From contig DAOMOP010000219.1 in assembly GCA_035444405.1 (NCBI GenBank), forward strand, positions 1 through 6,284: a stretch of DNA of 6,284 nt. Reading direction: 5' to 3'. The notes under the pieces were generated by a model. That model was not told the DNA's origin. It did not search any database and saw only the letters and a list, made by a program, of their open reading frames with translations. Below are positions 5,648 to 6,284 of the stretch, one piece after another (position 1 is the first letter of the stretch; every line of letters begins with the position of its first letter). The stretch comes from DAOMOP01 sp035444405 (lineage in GTDB: Bacteria > Pseudomonadota > Gammaproteobacteria > Burkholderiales > Rhodocyclaceae). Made by a program: the position numbers and the translations under genes.

Positions 5648-6284
5648 TTAGCCGATGCGGATTCCGGCGAGCTTGCGCTGGCGTCCGTAGAGCAGATTGA
5701 CGAGCATGCGTGACACCACCACTGCGCTGAACATCGAGGTCAGGAGGCCCAGGCACAGCACTACCGCGAAGCCGCGCACCGGCCCCGAGCCGAACACCAG
5801 CAGTGCGATGCCGGCAATGAAAGTGGTCACGTTGGCGTCGAGAATGGTGTCGAAGGCGCGGTCGTAGCCGGCGTTGATCGCGGCCTGCGGCGACACGCCG
5901 TTGCGCAGCTCTTCGCGGATGCGTTCGTTGATCAGCACGTTGGCGTCGATCGCCATGCCCAGCGTCAACGCGATCGCAGCGATGCCCGGCAGCGTCAGCG
6001 TGGCCTGCAGCAGCGACAGCAGCGCGATCAGCAGCAGCAGGTTGGAGGCCAGCGCGATGACCGAGATCACGCCCACCGCCGAGTAGTAGACCGAGATGAA
6101 GATCGCGATCGCGACCATGCCCCACAGCACCGAATTGAAGCCGCGCGAGATGTTCTCGGCGCCGAGGCTGGGGCCGACGGTGCGCTCCTCGATGATCTGC
6201 ATCGGCGCGGCGAGGCTGCCCGCGCGCAGCAGCAGCGCGACGTCGGCCGCCTCGTCGGTGGTCATGCGCCCGGAAATCTGCACG
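5648..6284 (-). CDS. secD: Protein translocase subunit SecD, C-terminal part (N-terminus outside the window)
   Basis: This is the last 211 residues of SecD, the larger SecDF subunit, ending in TAA at 5650-5648. It starts within the end of the periplasmic P1 domain (QISGRMTTDEAADVALLLRAGSLAAP). The linker EERTVGPSLGAENISRG comes next, then the membrane domain: segments at about 51-70, 72-92, 97-117, 150-166 and 168-196 of the visible part. The signature GMAIDANVLINERIREEL (109-126) contains an Asp (codon 5947-5945) that by motif corresponds to Asp340 of Thermus SecDF, a key proton-path residue. PVRGFAVVLCLGLLTSMFSA is also typical. The first visible codon (6283-6281, GTG) is an internal valine, not a start. 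The 28-base gap to secF implies co-transcription. In related bacteria yajC usually lies upstream, which would be beyond the right edge. Confidence 0.97.
   Translation of the reverse strand, partial: VQISGRMTTDEAADVALLLRAGSLAAPMQIIEERTVGPSLGAENISRGFNSVLWGMVAIAIFISVYYSAVGVISVIALASNLLLLIALLSLLQATLTLPGIAAIALTLGMAIDANVLINERIREELRNGVSPQAAINAGYDRAFDTILDANVTTFIAGIALLVFGSGPVRGFAVVLCLGLLTSMFSAVVVSRMLVNLLYGRQRKLAGIRIG

Noticed and set aside
4831..5713. Plus-strand open frames across secF and the secD/secF junction
   Set aside because: They are antisense shadows of secF and secD, with His/Gln/Asp/Arg-rich products and no ribosome binding sites or domain features.
6281..6283. GTG as a start codon for the right-most minus-strand gene
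   Set aside because: The sequence from this codon onward is the middle of SecD, so GTG is an internal valine codon at the window edge.
1..6284. A novel defence, mobile or CRISPR-type system
   Set aside because: Every sizeable open stretch is explained by a known core gene. There are no spaced direct repeats, transposase or integrase motifs, terminal repeats or shifts in base composition.

Overview
This is a GC-rich bacterial chromosomal segment. Third codon positions are almost all G or C, which leaves open shadow frames on both strands of every real gene. Every gene is a recognisable housekeeping or conserved proteobacterial gene. The combination of secA followed by argJ, ApaG, a PurB of the E. 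coli length class, a DUF2322-like small protein and separate secD and secF genes suggests a betaproteobacterium, most likely of the Azoarcus/Thauera (Rhodocyclales) kind. The order-level placement is inference from gene content and protein style, not a database result.

Layout: (1) 1-787, plus strand, the C-terminal part of secA, ending in its zinc-binding tail. (2) 788-934, a short intergenic stretch with an intrinsic terminator-like hairpin (815-837), a second hairpin and a possible -10 box for argJ. (3) 935-2173, plus strand, argJ, complete. (4) 2270-2653, minus strand, apaG, convergent with argJ. (5) 2654-2815, the divergent apaG/purB gap, holding the only clearly AT-rich patch in the window and the probable purB promoter. 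(6) 2816-4183, plus strand, purB, complete. (7) 4300-4617, plus strand, a 105-residue DUF2322-like protein with a strong ribosome binding site. (8) 4618-4686, a gap almost filled by a long GC-rich inverted repeat between convergent genes. (9) 4687-5619, minus strand, secF, and 5648-6284, minus strand, the C-terminal part of secD, which runs off the right edge.

Functionally, the window has the Sec export machinery at both ends: the SecA motor on the left and the SecDF proton-driven accessory on the right. Between them lie arginine biosynthesis (ArgJ), purine biosynthesis (PurB), ApaG and one protein of unknown function. No stretch over 300 bases lacks a gene. I saw no tRNA, rRNA, CRISPR array, insertion sequence, phage gene or toxin-antitoxin or defence module. 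The region looks like ordinary core genome. The items most worth a second look are the DUF2322-like gene and the 16-bp perfect hairpin downstream of it.
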